Shown here in pieces: positions 45,122 to 53,848 of a DNA stretch of 64,000 nt. This stretch comes from Lentilactobacillus diolivorans DSM 14421 (GTDB taxonomy: Bacteria; Bacillota; Bacilli; Lactobacillales; Lactobacillaceae), in the NCBI RefSeq assembly GCF_001434255.1, contig NZ_AZEY01000068.1, positions 119,330 through 183,329 on the forward strand, in the 5' to 3' direction. The notes beneath the pieces were generated by a model that worked only from the letters and a program-made list of their open reading frames with translations, did no database searches and had not been told where the DNA came from. The first letter of the stretch is position 1. Each line of letters opens with the position of its first letter. The position numbers were made by a program, and so were the translations under genes.

Positions 45122-45354
45122 AAGAAATCCCCTTTATTTGTCGAAACATTCAATCTTGTAATAATTATCTTACCAAATTGAATGGTGAATATGAAAAGAA
45201 TCCTCAAACTTCTCATTAAAGATCGTTAGAATCGCTTAAGCATGGTAAAATTTGTATTAATGTGTGCAACTGATGATAAGGTGCCCATCAAGATTCAGGC
45301 AGATCGGTCACTTATCGAAACACTTAACTTCAAATTAGAAAGGATCTCATTTAT

Positions 45355-47772
45355 ATGAAAATCAATCAATTTGCGTACGTCCCAACTGACCATCATCAGA
45401 TTGTTAAAGAATTGGCAGATGTCCATTTCTTAACAGCGAAGACTTCCAAAATGGCAGATGCTGTCATGCTCTATCGGCAATTCTTGTTAAAATTTTTTAT
45501 CGAAACTCAGAGCTTATCGACCCGAATCCAAAAAGTTTCAAATTTAATGGCAACTCCTGATGAAAATGCCTATCAATACACCACAACCGAAAGCAAAGTT
45601 TCTAAAAATGCCTTTTATAACGTTGCTTTACAGCTGCTGGGTTTTGAAGTTGATCTTGATTTTAAGTTAACCGATCCGCTAACAACAATGAATGCACTTA
45701 AACTGCCAATTGCCGATGTTGATGACCAGTTGAGCCGTGACCAAGTGATTGATGCCTGGTATCGCCTGCTCAATACACGGACAAAATATGGTCAAACGTT
45801 AATTGACTTTCTGGCTGGTCAGGGTTATTACCATCAATTTCTTATTGATGACTCACTCAAGCAACCACTCGTCTTTAATGGTAAAGCGCAAGCAGTTTTT
45901 GACACCAGCAAATTAATCCGAGACGTTGTTTACGTGGAAGCACCACTGGATACAGACCATGATGGCCACCGAGATTTACTGAAAGCAGAAATCATCCGAC
46001 CGGCAGAAACTGAAGACGGCCTTAAAGTTCCTGTCATCTTCACCGCTAGTCCTTATGATCAGGGAACTAACGATAAGGCCGCTGATCAATTAACCCATGA
46101 TGTCAACAAACCACTCGTGCGTAAAGCACCCAACGCTCTGACTTATGACGATGTCAAGGTTGATGAAACCAAACCGAATTTGCCAGCGCCACGCCAAGTT
46201 GCTGACACTGCCGAAGTAGCCGAAGAAACCTTTGTTAAGAACTGGACTTACACTTTAAATGATTACTTCTTAGCCCGTGGGTTCGCCGTTGTTTATTCAG
46301 CAGGAGTCGGCACCAGGGATTCTGATGGCGTCCGAACCACTGGAAGTCCAGCCGAAACGGTTAGTGCGACATCGATTATTGAATGGTTGCATGGCGATCG
46401 CCAAGCCTTCACCAACCGAACTGATAATATCGGTATCGATGCTTGGTGGTCCACAGGAAACGTTGGGATGACCGGCCGTTCTTACTTGGGAACCCTCTCT
46501 ACAGCTGCCGCCCTAACTGGAGTTGACGGCTTGAAAACTGCCGTTGTGGAAGCTGGGATCTCCAACTACTATAATTACTATCGCGAAAATGGCTTAGTGG
46601 TTGCTCCAGGCGGCTTTCAAGGCGAAGATACCGATGTGTTGGGTGAGTTAACCTTTAGTCGCCAACAATCTGCTGCCGATTACTTGAAGATCAAAGATAC
46701 TTGGTTGACACAGTTGAAGAAACTCACAGATGGTCAGGATCGGCGTTCAGGGAGCTACACCACGTTCTGGGATGACCGGAATCTCTTAAAGTCTGTGAAT
46801 ATCAAAGCTGATATGCTGCTGGTTCACGGCTTGAACGACTGGAACGTCAAATTATCCCACGTTTATAATTTACGTAATCGATTAAAAAAAGAAGCAATTA
46901 CTCAAAAATTAGTCCTGCATCAAGGGCAACATGAATACCTGAATAACTTTCGTTCTGTTGATTTTACCGATATCGTTAATTTATGGTTATCCAATAAATT
47001 ATTGACAGTTAACAACAACGCCAACCAAGTTGTGCCCGACGTGTTGGTTCAAGATAATGCCGAAGCCGAAACATGGCAGACCTACAAAGATTGGGGCAGC
47101 GACGCAACCGTCCAAACCGTAACGTTAAGTGACAGCCGCTTTACGAACTTACGCGAAAATCGTTCCTTCAATGATCATTTAACTGACGATTTATTTAAAG
47201 AATACGTGGCTGATACTGCCAAATGGCGGCACGCACTCTTCACCAAATCGCATTCAAAGATGGATAATCACTGTATCAAATTGGTTTCCGAACCACTAAA
47301 GGAAGACCTGATCGTTGACGGTGAAGCCCACATTCATCTAAACGTTACCAGCAGTGATAACGTGGGCCTCATCAGTGTTGCCTTAGTTGACTATGGCAAG
47401 GCAAACCGACTAACCGCTCGCCCCCAAGTCCTAGAACCGCAACAAATCATTACCGCGTATAACTGGCGAAAAGATGATCTTAAAGAATTCATCCCACAAA
47501 AGAAAACCACCGCTTACAAGAAATTTACCGATGGGCACATTAATTTGCAAAACCGGCACAACAGCTATCAAACCGACGATGTCCAACCAGGGCAGGCCTA
47601 CTCATTTGATTTGGCATTTCAGCCTACTTTCTGGCGCCTATTAGCTGGTCACCAACTTGGAATTGTGATTTACGCAACTGACATGGATTACACCATCCGG
47701 GGCAATCAAGACATCACTTACACACTGAATCTAAACGACTCCAAGATTGTCTTGCCGGTTTTGAAAGCCTAA
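45355..47772 (+). CDS. pepX: Xaa-Pro dipeptidyl-peptidase PepX
   Basis: An 805-aa cytoplasmic serine peptidase releasing X-Pro dipeptides. The N-terminal helical PepX domain (MKINQFAYVPTDHH) is followed by the alpha/beta hydrolase core with nucleophile motif GMTGRSYLGT (about residue 375), acid in HGLNDWNVK and histidine in LHQGQHEYL, and the C-terminal jelly-roll domain from residue ~550. Full lactobacillus length. Works after Opp peptide uptake and with the downstream iminopeptidase. AGAAAGGA ribosome binding site. Confidence 0.97.
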   Translation: MKINQFAYVPTDHHQIVKELADVHFLTAKTSKMADAVMLYRQFLLKFFIETQSLSTRIQKVSNLMATPDENAYQYTTTESKVSKNAFYNVALQLLGFEVDLDFKLTDPLTTMNALKLPIADVDDQLSRDQVIDAWYRLLNTRTKYGQTLIDFLAGQGYYHQFLIDDSLKQPLVFNGKAQAVFDTSKLIRDVVYVEAPLDTDHDGHRDLLKAEIIRPAETEDGLKVPVIFTASPYDQGTNDKAADQLTHDVNKPLVRKAPNALTYDDVKVDETKPNLPAPRQVADTAEVAEETFVKNWTYTLNDYFLARGFAVVYSAGVGTRDSDGVRTTGSPAETVSATSIIEWLHGDRQAFTNRTDNIGIDAWWSTGNVGMTGRSYLGTLSTAAALTGVDGLKTAVVEAGISNYYNYYRENGLVVAPGGFQGEDTDVLGELTFSRQQSAADYLKIKDTWLTQLKKLTDGQDRRSGSYTTFWDDRNLLKSVNIKADMLLVHGLNDWNVKLSHVYNLRNRLKKEAITQKLVLHQGQHEYLNNFRSVDFTDIVNLWLSNKLLTVNNNANQVVPDVLVQDNAEAETWQTYKDWGSDATVQTVTLSDSRFTNLRENRSFNDHLTDDLFKEYVADTAKWRHALFTKSHSKMDNHCIKLVSEPLKEDLIVDGEAHIHLNVTSSDNVGLISVALVDYGKANRLTARPQVLEPQQIITAYNWRKDDLKEFIPQKKTTAYKKFTDGHINLQNRHNSYQTDDVQPGQAYSFDLAFQPTFWRLLAGHQLGIVIYATDMDYTIRGNQDITYTLNLNDSKIVLPVLKA

Positions 47773-47833
47773 CCAAAATGATGACTAAAAAGTGTTATCA
47801 TTAATTATAAATCTAATAGAAAAGGTGATTGAT

Positions 47834-48745
47834 ATGCGAACAGGAACCAAAATCATTACTTTGGACAACGGTTATCATTTATGGACCAACACGCAGGGTG
47901 AAGGCGATATTCATCTATTAGCCTTACATGGTGGTCCCGGTGGTGAACACGAATACTGGGAAGACGCTGCTCAACAACTTAAAAAGCAAGGATTAAACGT
48001 TCAGGTGACCATGTACGATCAACTGGGGTCATGGTATTCCGACAATCCTGATTTCAGCGATCCGCAAGTTCGAAAAGATATTTTGAACTACGATTATTTC
48101 TTGGATGAAGTTGATGAAGTCCGTGATAAATTGGGTCTCGATAATTTCTATTTGATCGGTCAATCATGGGGTGGCTTACTCGTTCAAGAATACGCCGCCA
48201 AATATGGCAAACATTTAAAGGGGGCCATCATTTCATCGATGGTTGATCGCATTGACGATTACACCAAACATCTCAACCAGGTCCGTGACAAGGCGTTATC
48301 TCCCGACCAAGTGGCCTACATGAAAGAATGCGAAGCCAAGGGTGATTACGATAATGATAAATATCAAGCATACGTAGATATTTTAAATAAAGGCTATATT
48401 GATCGAAAACAACCATCTAAGTTGGATCACTTAATTAGCGTTACCAATACTGATATTTACGGTGCCTTCCAAGGAGACAACGAATTTGTTGTTACTGGTA
48501 AACTGGCCGAATGGAACTTCACCGACCACCTAAAGGACATTAAAGTCCCAACGCTCGTTACTTTTGGCGAACATGAAACCATGCCGGTTGAAACCGGTAA
48601 ACGGATGGCCGAAATGATTCCCAACGCTCAATTTGTCTCAACACCAAACGGCGGTCACCATCATATGATTGATAATCCAGACGTTTATTACGATCATTTG
48701 GCAACCTTTATCCGTCAGGTTGAAGATGGGACATTCAATAAATAA
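47834..48745 (+). CDS. pepI: Proline iminopeptidase-type aminopeptidase
   Basis: A 303-aa alpha/beta hydrolase. LLALHGGPGGEHEYW is the oxyanion motif HGGPG of prolyl aminopeptidases; the nucleophile elbow is LIGQSWGGLL, the acid in TFGEHETM-like strand and the histidine in NGGHHHMIDNP. PepI releases N-terminal proline; the closely related PepL (leucine) cannot be excluded. The ATG at 47834 has AAAGGTGATTG upstream. It lies 60 nt after pepX, so co-transcription is likely. Confidence 0.92.
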   Translation: MRTGTKIITLDNGYHLWTNTQGEGDIHLLALHGGPGGEHEYWEDAAQQLKKQGLNVQVTMYDQLGSWYSDNPDFSDPQVRKDILNYDYFLDEVDEVRDKLGLDNFYLIGQSWGGLLVQEYAAKYGKHLKGAIISSMVDRIDDYTKHLNQVRDKALSPDQVAYMKECEAKGDYDNDKYQAYVDILNKGYIDRKQPSKLDHLISVTNTDIYGAFQGDNEFVVTGKLAEWNFTDHLKDIKVPTLVTFGEHETMPVETGKRMAEMIPNAQFVSTPNGGHHHMIDNPDVYYDHLATFIRQVEDGTFNK

Positions 48746-48778
48746 TGATTTAACAGATTATTTTCCGTTTTAACAACT

Positions 48779-48837
48779 CAAAAGAACGTGCGACTTCACT
48801 CACAAGGGTATCCTTGCTGAAGCCGCACGTTCTTTTT
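48779..48837 (+). terminator. Terminator of the pepX-pepI unit
   Basis: AAAAGAACGTGCG pairs with CGCACGTTCTTTTT and an inner CTTC/GAAG helix; ends in five T on the plus strand. Confidence 0.85.
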
Positions 48838-48892
48838 GATTAATTAGCAACCTAAATAATGGGTTCGATCATTCTTCGGTCTTGGATTTGGC

Positions 48893-49316
48893 GCTGCCAA
48901 AACGTGTTTCAAAAAGCAAATCCCGGCCATATAAACGGCTTAATCCTAAATGCCAAATTCGGGCAAATCCTCAGTTGCACTTGGTTTGACGCTGCCAAAA
49001 CGTGTTTCAAAAAGCAAATTCCGACCATATAAACGGCTTAATCCTAAATGCCAAATTCGGGCAAATCCTCGGTTGCACTTGGTTTGGCGCTGCCAAAACG
49101 TGTTTCAAAAAGCAAATCCCGGCCATATAAGCGGCTTAACCCTAAATGCCAAATTCGGGCAAATCCTCGGTTGCACTTGGTTTGGCGCTGCCAAAACGTG
49201 TTTCAAAAAGCAAATCCCGGCCATATAAGCGGCTTAACCCCAAATGCCAAATTCGGGCATTTAGGGTTAAGCCGCTTATATTCTGGAATTTAATCGCTTT
49301 TTGAAACACTCTGCAA
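48893..49316 (-). repeat. Structured repeat family 1, locus E (98-bp tandem array)
   Basis: GCTGCCAAAACGTGTTTC recurs at 48893, 48991, 49089 and 49187, an exact 98-bp period. Each unit holds, in minus orientation, the CGAATTT loop, the 3' inner strand, TATAT GGCC GGGATTT, the outer strand GCTTTTTGAAACAC and the CACGTTTTGGCAGC tail; the 5' arm is missing. The gene-proximal unit is a complete hairpin (49309-49198) with 5' strand GTGTTTCAAAAAGC, bulge GATT, AAATTCC, AGA. The 5' strand forms the last codons of the HTH gene. Unit-to-unit differences are few (e.g. AACGG/GCGG). Confidence 0.95.
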
Positions 49317-49715
49317 ATAATAATACACACCCAGCCGGTCAAAAGCATCCTCGTATACGCCAGCATCCAGATTGCCGTTAAGAAAATCGTGATACTGATC
49401 CATTGGGACACCTGATATTTCCGACACCTTCCTGGCTGGCAATCTCAAATCCTTAATTTCAAACTTAATGCCATTCAGTAAATATGCCGACCGCATATCC
49501 AAATTGGGCATCGTTTGTTTAAACGCAAACCGTCTTAGCTTATCGGTCGCAACATCCAAAACGTTTGGATCACCATTTCCCCTTTCATACTCGCTATATT
49601 GATCAGATGTAATGCCGGTGATCGCTTCAACTTTTCGATATGAAATTTTTAATCCCTGCTGCCAACTTTTGATAATTTGCATATTGTATGTAATTCGTTG
49701 CTTGGTATCATCCAT
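49290..49715 (-). CDS. Tandem helix-turn-helix-like protein of unknown role
   Basis: A 141-aa protein. Two similar helical segments can be aligned: ISYRKVEAITGITSDQYSEYERGN and LPARKVSEISGVPMDQYHDFLNGN, each like the core helices of an XRE-type HTH with the second helix pair ending in a Y/F-x-x-G-N turn. They are followed by helix pairs LDVATDKLRRFAF and YEDAFDRLGVYYY. It thus looks like an internal duplication of an XRE-like DNA-binding unit; DNA binding is inferred only. Start ATG 49715 after GAGGCG. The last codons (QSVSKSD-stop) are supplied by repeat locus E. Confidence 0.65.
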   Translation of the reverse strand: MDDTKQRITYNMQIIKSWQQGLKISYRKVEAITGITSDQYSEYERGNGDPNVLDVATDKLRRFAFKQTMPNLDMRSAYLLNGIKFEIKDLRLPARKVSEISGVPMDQYHDFLNGNLDAGVYEDAFDRLGVYYYLQSVSKSD

Positions 49716-49913
49716 TGTATCGCCTCGTATATTAGTTATTACTATCAATAGTAACATTGCTTGAGAAATTTTATCTGGTAGGTTTCAAATGAAAGCGCCT
49801 TTCAGACCATATTTGAACGCCACATTGTTAATAAATTTTCCACATCATTAAATTTGCATATCCAGGGCAACCACTACTCACATGGTCAATCCAATCAAAC
49901 AGATCGATTCATA

Positions 49914-49979
49914 GTGATTACAAAAAATGGGGGGCCGGACAAAATTACTTTTGTCCGGCCCCCCATTTTTTGTAATCAC
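49914..49979. repeat. Perfect 31-bp palindrome with TTAC loop (family 2, also a terminator)
   Basis: GTGATTACAAAAAATGGGG and the following GGCCGGACAAAA pair perfectly over 31 bp with their complement, leaving only TTAC as loop. The arm ends GTGATTAC/GTAATCAC match those of the copy at 34.85 kb, and the ACAAAA-TTAC-TTTTG core matches the one at 0.25 kb. It lies 72 nt downstream of the minus-strand ABC-F gene and can terminate transcription there. Flanking 49716-49913 holds no recognisable gene. Confidence 0.85.
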
Positions 49980-50051
49980 GACTATTATCAAGCAAAATTG
50001 TTAATGAAGTTAAAGCTTAATAACTTTCAGTACTAATTAATCAGTGTTGAT

Positions 50052-51614
50052 CTATTCTCGAATAATTGGTTGCTCTTTCAAGCTCAACTTCTCAACGTTC
50101 AATACCTTATCAACCAAGCCTTCATAGAAGCTAGATTCATGGCTGACAATGATGAGATTCCCTGGGAAACGATCCAATGCCTTCTTCAAGGCTTCCTTGG
50201 TTTCTTCATCCAAATGGTTCGTCGGCTCATCCATGATTAAGAAATTACATGGTGTAAATTCCATCATCGCCAATTTAACCTTGGTTTGTTCACCACCAGA
50301 AAGCTGGGTGATCGGTTTCATGGCATTCTCTGAATCCAAACCGCATTTAGCCAGTTTAGTCCGAATCGTTCGTTGATTGAGCTTCGGAAATTTGTCAGAG
50401 ATAATTTGCATTGGCGTCATGCGATTGCTATCCCAAGTCAGTTCCTGACTGAAATAACCAATAACTGCCGATGGTGAAAAATGAGCGGTTCCGCCCTTAG
50501 CCGGCAATTGGTTTAAAATTGTCTTAATCAAAGTTGACTTACCAACACCGTTAAACCCGCTAAAGCCAAATTTTTCACCCATCGAAATGGTAAACGTTAC
50601 TGGCTTAAGCAATGGCTTATTGTATCCAACCGACAATTTATCAACTGTTAATGCTTCGTGAGAACCAGTATCCGCATACGGAAAATTAAAGGTCGCGTGA
50701 ATATTAGTCGAAGGCGGATCAATTTTATCCATATGAGCCAACTTCTTTTCACGTGATTTGGCCATTGTAGATTTGGAGCCGGCCTTGTTTTTACGAATGA
50801 AGCGTTCAGCCTTTTCAATTTCGACTTGTTGCTTATCGTATTCCCGCTGCTGGAACTCTTCTCTTTCAGCTCGTTGCCGCATTGCCTGTTTGAAGCTCCC
50901 ACGATATTTAGTAATCTTACCAAAAGCAACATTAATGATACAGTTGGTAATCTTCTCCAAAAAATCGTAATCATGAGAAACGACCAGGGCTGAACCGGAA
51001 AACCCGTTCAAATAATCAACTAACCAATCAATTTGTGCTGTATCCAAATAGTTGGTTGGCTCATCAAGTAAAATAACATCTGGGTCAGCCAACAGCATTT
51101 TAGCTAAAATAATTTTAGATCGTTGTCCACCTGACATATCACCAACCAGATGATCACGGCCAATGCTATCAAGCCCCAGCCCGGTAATGGTTTGCTCAAT
51201 TCGCGTATCGACATCATAAAAATCACTGGAATCCAGTTCGTCCTGAAGTTGACCGGCTCTTTCCAGTAACTTGTCATCCGCGTTAGTCGCATAGTCTTCA
51301 TATAATTTGGCCAGCTGTTCATTCTTTTTGTACAGATCGGCAAATGCTGTCCGCAAGAATTGGGTAAGCGTTAAGTGTTCCTCAATATCGGCATATTGGT
51401 CCAAATAACCAATTTTGATATTCTTTTGCCATTTCACATCTCCTGCGAGTGGCAATTCGCTTCCGGTAATGATCTTAATAAGGGTTGATTTACCGACACC
51501 GTTTTGGCCGACAACCCCCATGTGTTCACCCTTTTCAAGCGTGAATTCAGCATCCTTGTACAAATCCTTTTCAGCAAAGCTCATTGAAAGATTTGAAACA
51601 GATAATAATGGCAA
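50052..51614 (-). CDS. ABC-F family ATPase
   Basis: A 520-aa protein with two ABC domains and no membrane part. Domain 1: GVVGQNGVGKSTLIKI, MSGGQRSKIILAKML, VILLDEPTNYLD. The charged linker at about residues 250-300 (EEFQQREYDKQQVEIEKAERFIRKNK) is the P-site tRNA-interacting motif region. Domain 2: GFSGFNGVGKSTLIKT, LSGGEQTKVKLAMME, LIMDEPTNHLD. ABC-F proteins act on the ribosome as translation factors or antibiotic-protection proteins; it resembles the YbiT/YkpA branch more than known resistance types, though this is by eye. TTG at 51614 is preferred (AGGAG 8 nt upstream). Confidence 0.92.
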   Translation of the reverse strand: MPLLSVSNLSMSFAEKDLYKDAEFTLEKGEHMGVVGQNGVGKSTLIKIITGSELPLAGDVKWQKNIKIGYLDQYADIEEHLTLTQFLRTAFADLYKKNEQLAKLYEDYATNADDKLLERAGQLQDELDSSDFYDVDTRIEQTITGLGLDSIGRDHLVGDMSGGQRSKIILAKMLLADPDVILLDEPTNYLDTAQIDWLVDYLNGFSGSALVVSHDYDFLEKITNCIINVAFGKITKYRGSFKQAMRQRAEREEFQQREYDKQQVEIEKAERFIRKNKAGSKSTMAKSREKKLAHMDKIDPPSTNIHATFNFPYADTGSHEALTVDKLSVGYNKPLLKPVTFTISMGEKFGFSGFNGVGKSTLIKTILNQLPAKGGTAHFSPSAVIGYFSQELTWDSNRMTPMQIISDKFPKLNQRTIRTKLAKCGLDSENAMKPITQLSGGEQTKVKLAMMEFTPCNFLIMDEPTNHLDEETKEALKKALDRFPGNLIIVSHESSFYEGLVDKVLNVEKLSLKEQPIIRE

Positions 51615-51888
51615 AAAATTCACTCCTTAATCAATTCGAATTTCTACATACATTGTGTTACGTTACACGGTTTGGCAAGTGCCGTCAAGCGGGTCGGATA
51701 TAAAAGCGTTACCAATTTTCTTGAGGATTGTTAGCTTGGCAAAATGATCTTTAATAACAGTTCAATCAAAAATTAACAAACCAACTTCTCACAATTAATC
51801 GTTACGCAAAGTGTGCGATGATTCCAATCATTGAGTTATAATGGGTGTACTACTTTTTACAATTCCAACGGAAAGAAGAATCACGTTT

Positions 51889-52242
51889 ATGAATATCAGA
51901 GAGATCGAATATATCACCATCCCTGTTTCCAACCTGGAAGTCAGCCTTCGCTTCTACCACGAAGTTTTCGACTTACGAATTGTTGACCTGCCAAATGGCG
52001 ATAAAGGCGCCGACCTTCGAAAACAGTTTTTGGATTTTCATATTGAAGATAAGGTTGAGCACCCCACTTCATTTGGATTAATTGCCCATGATTCGATGAA
52101 AGATATCAAAGCTCACTTAATTAATTATTTCGTCGATATTGTTAGTGAACCAACCGAAAAAACAGAAGTAAGGAGAAACGTTAACTCAATTACTATCTTG
52201 GATCCTGATAAGAATCGAATTGAGGTTAACGAATTTAGGTAA
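51889..52242 (+). CDS. VOC (glyoxalase-like) family protein
   Basis: A 117-aa single vicinal-oxygen-chelate domain. ITIPVSNLEVSLRFYHEVFDLRIVDLP is the first beta-alpha-beta-beta-beta module and ITILDPDKNRIEVNEF the second, ending in the usual metal-ligand glutamate (IEV). Substrate unknown; related proteins include lyases and fosfomycin-resistance-like enzymes. ATG at 51889 chosen because the domain begins there; the ribosome binding site is weak. It overlaps operonically with the CPBP gene 3 nt downstream. Confidence 0.75.
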   Translation: MNIREIEYITIPVSNLEVSLRFYHEVFDLRIVDLPNGDKGADLRKQFLDFHIEDKVEHPTSFGLIAHDSMKDIKAHLINYFVDIVSEPTEKTEVRRNVNSITILDPDKNRIEVNEFR

Positions 52243-52245
52243 TCT

Positions 52246-52926
52246 ATGCAAATCACATCGTATCTTAAAACAAAAACAGTTCAAATTGCAGCGTGGATCG
52301 GCTTTTTATTGGCTTATCTGATTGCCTCAACCGTCTTTAGTTTGGCTGGTGATTACACCAATGACATCTTGAAGGCCCGCCATGTTTTAGGAATCGGTTT
52401 TGTATTGACCGCCATAGCGCTTGCTTTAATTGCTTGGCGATATGGTCAACAACTGAAAAAACATAATCCAAGAAACATCGGTCGAACAAAAGTCACTAGG
52501 AAGGTAATTTATCAATTTTTATTAATCCTACTATTTATGATGATTTTCCAGATGTTTTGGAGCTGGTTAATCTCGCAACACATTTTAGTGTTACCCGAAA
52601 ATCAGAAGGCAGTTGCTTCGGAGACCGTCCAAATGCCGCTGTGGAATGGCATCTTCGCGATTGTCCTTGCTCCCATTTTTGAGGAATTGATTTTCAGAGG
52701 AATTTTCATGAATTATTTCTTCAATAAGGAGAATCGGCTGAATAATATTCTGGCGATTGTGATAAGTGGCCTGTTGTTCGGTTTTGCCCACGAACTGCAG
52801 TTTGACGCTAATTGGTTAATGTACTCAGCCTTGGGATGCTTCCTGTCATTCACCTATATGCATTTCAGAGATATCAGGTATTCAATCGCCTTGCATTTTC
52901 TGAATAATTTGCTGTCGATTATATAG
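52246..52926 (+). CDS. CPBP-family intramembrane metalloprotease (CAAX/bacteriocin-processing type)
   Basis: A 226-aa membrane protein with about six helices. The catalytic motif is EELIFRGIFMNYFF (EExxxR), followed by GLLFGFAHE (FxxxH) and a third helix ending in HFLNN (HxxxN/B), the complete Abi/CPBP signature. Relatives process or give immunity to bacteriocins, but none are nearby. The TAG stop merges with repeat locus F. Ribosome binding site is weak; probably coupled to the VOC gene. Confidence 0.88.
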   Translation: MQITSYLKTKTVQIAAWIGFLLAYLIASTVFSLAGDYTNDILKARHVLGIGFVLTAIALALIAWRYGQQLKKHNPRNIGRTKVTRKVIYQFLLILLFMMIFQMFWSWLISQHILVLPENQKAVASETVQMPLWNGIFAIVLAPIFEELIFRGIFMNYFFNKENRLNNILAIVISGLLFGFAHELQFDANWLMYSALGCFLSFTYMHFRDIRYSIALHFLNNLLSII

Positions 52927-53222
52927 CAGAGTGCGGAAAGAGACGCTTTGATCCCAGAATATAACCAGCTTTTGCCAATATTCTTGTCCTCGGAATATTG
53001 GCAAAAGCTGGTTATATGGCCGGGATCAGTCTCTTGGCGCACATTTCGGCTCAGCTGCCCAGAACCCACTCAATATTCCTGTTCTTGGAATGTTCTTGGA
53101 ATATTGACGAATGTTGGTTGTATGGCCGGGAGCTGCTGCTTAGCGCACATTTCGGCTCGATTGCAGAACCCACTCAATATTTCTACTTTTAGGATATTAA
53201 GCCTATTCAGTTATATGACGAG
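52925..53222 (+). repeat. Structured repeat family 1, locus F (abuts CPBP stop)
   Basis: Begins at the stop codon: TAGCAGAGTGCGG. Full hairpin at 52931-53042: outer strand GTGCGGAAAGAGAC with GTCTCTTGGCGCAC (a few mismatches), bulge GCTT, TGATCCC/GGGATCA, AGA x GGCC, inner ATATAACCAGCTTTTGCC arm, loop TTGTCCTC. A second 3'-half unit ends near 53149 (GTATGGCCGGGAGCTG, GCGCAC) and a third, badly degraded, near 53222. Confidence 0.9.
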
Positions 53223-53252
53223 CATACTTCAGGTTAGTTAGTAAACACAAAC

Positions 53253-53300
53253 AAAAAACGGGTGCCACAACAATGTAATCTTGTCGTGGTACCCGTTTTT
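53253..53300 (-). terminator. Terminator of the 178-aa protein gene
   Basis: AAAAACGGGTGCCAC pairs with GTGGTACCCGTTTTT on either strand; T-runs in both directions. Confidence 0.8.
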
Positions 53301-53311
53301 AGCATCCACTT

Positions 53312-53848
53312 TTATCGCTGATGCACATACTTGACCAGCAGCCGCCCATCCAAAATAATCGCATTGTGAGCAACCTTAACTTGAAAAGATTGACCAATTG
53401 GCATTGATATCACGGGGCGCCCCTTGCGATTTTTAATCTCAATCAATTCAACTGTTGCATTTGACGTCCCAATTACCCGATAATACTTGGTTGAATCAGA
53501 AGCCATATTATCGGAACACAAAATACTTCCGATGGAAATATTAATTGAATTCACTGCTTTCTGCGGATAATCGGCCAATCCCAATTTTCGAATCTTTCGC
53601 ACCAATACCCATAAGTCATCAATCACATCCATCGTAAAAATGTTATCATCCTCATGTCGAGTTACGTATCGAAGAATTTTTGGTAAATCACTTGGGATAT
53701 GAAACGTTTTTGATTCAGGAACACTATAAATAACGATTTCCGAATTAACCGTCTGGGTAAAAAATGAAAGCTTACAATGCTTAATTGCAAATTCGTTGTA
53801 ATTGATAAAAGCCAGTTCTAAAAACAACATCAATTCACTATTGTCCAT
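53312..53848 (-). CDS. Hypothetical protein
   Basis: A 178-aa soluble protein, family not recognised. Mixed alpha/beta: an N-terminal helix (ELMLFLELAFINYNEFAIKH), strands, then a C-terminal strand-rich part (YYRVIGTSNATVELIEIKNRKG RPVISMPIGQSFQV in sequence) that could be a small beta domain. No signal peptide or membrane helix. ATG 53848 follows GGGGAA by 7 nt. Terminated by its own hairpin, monocistronic. Confidence 0.6.
   Translation of the reverse strand: MDNSELMLFLELAFINYNEFAIKHCKLSFFTQTVNSEIVIYSVPESKTFHIPSDLPKILRYVTRHEDDNIFTMDVIDDLWVLVRKIRKLGLADYPQKAVNSINISIGSILCSDNMASDSTKYYRVIGTSNATVELIEIKNRKGRPVISMPIGQSFQVKVAHNAIILDGRLLVKYVHQR

Noticed and set aside
48950..49293. Coding frames of 80-90 codons inside the 49-kb array
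   Set aside because: They arise because the 98-bp unit happens to lack stops in some frames; 98 is not a multiple of three, so the same peptide motif reappears in different frames, and no ribosome binding site precedes them.
48893..49316. CRISPR array
   Set aside because: The period is regular, but the whole 98-bp unit is repeated with no distinct spacers, and no cas genes are present in the window. It is a tandem array of half-hairpins.
52948..53241. Plus-strand frames reading through repeat locus F
   Set aside because: They consist only of repeat sequence and have no ribosome binding site; the recurrent peptide YMAGI/LAHISA comes from the TATATGGCCGGGA motif.
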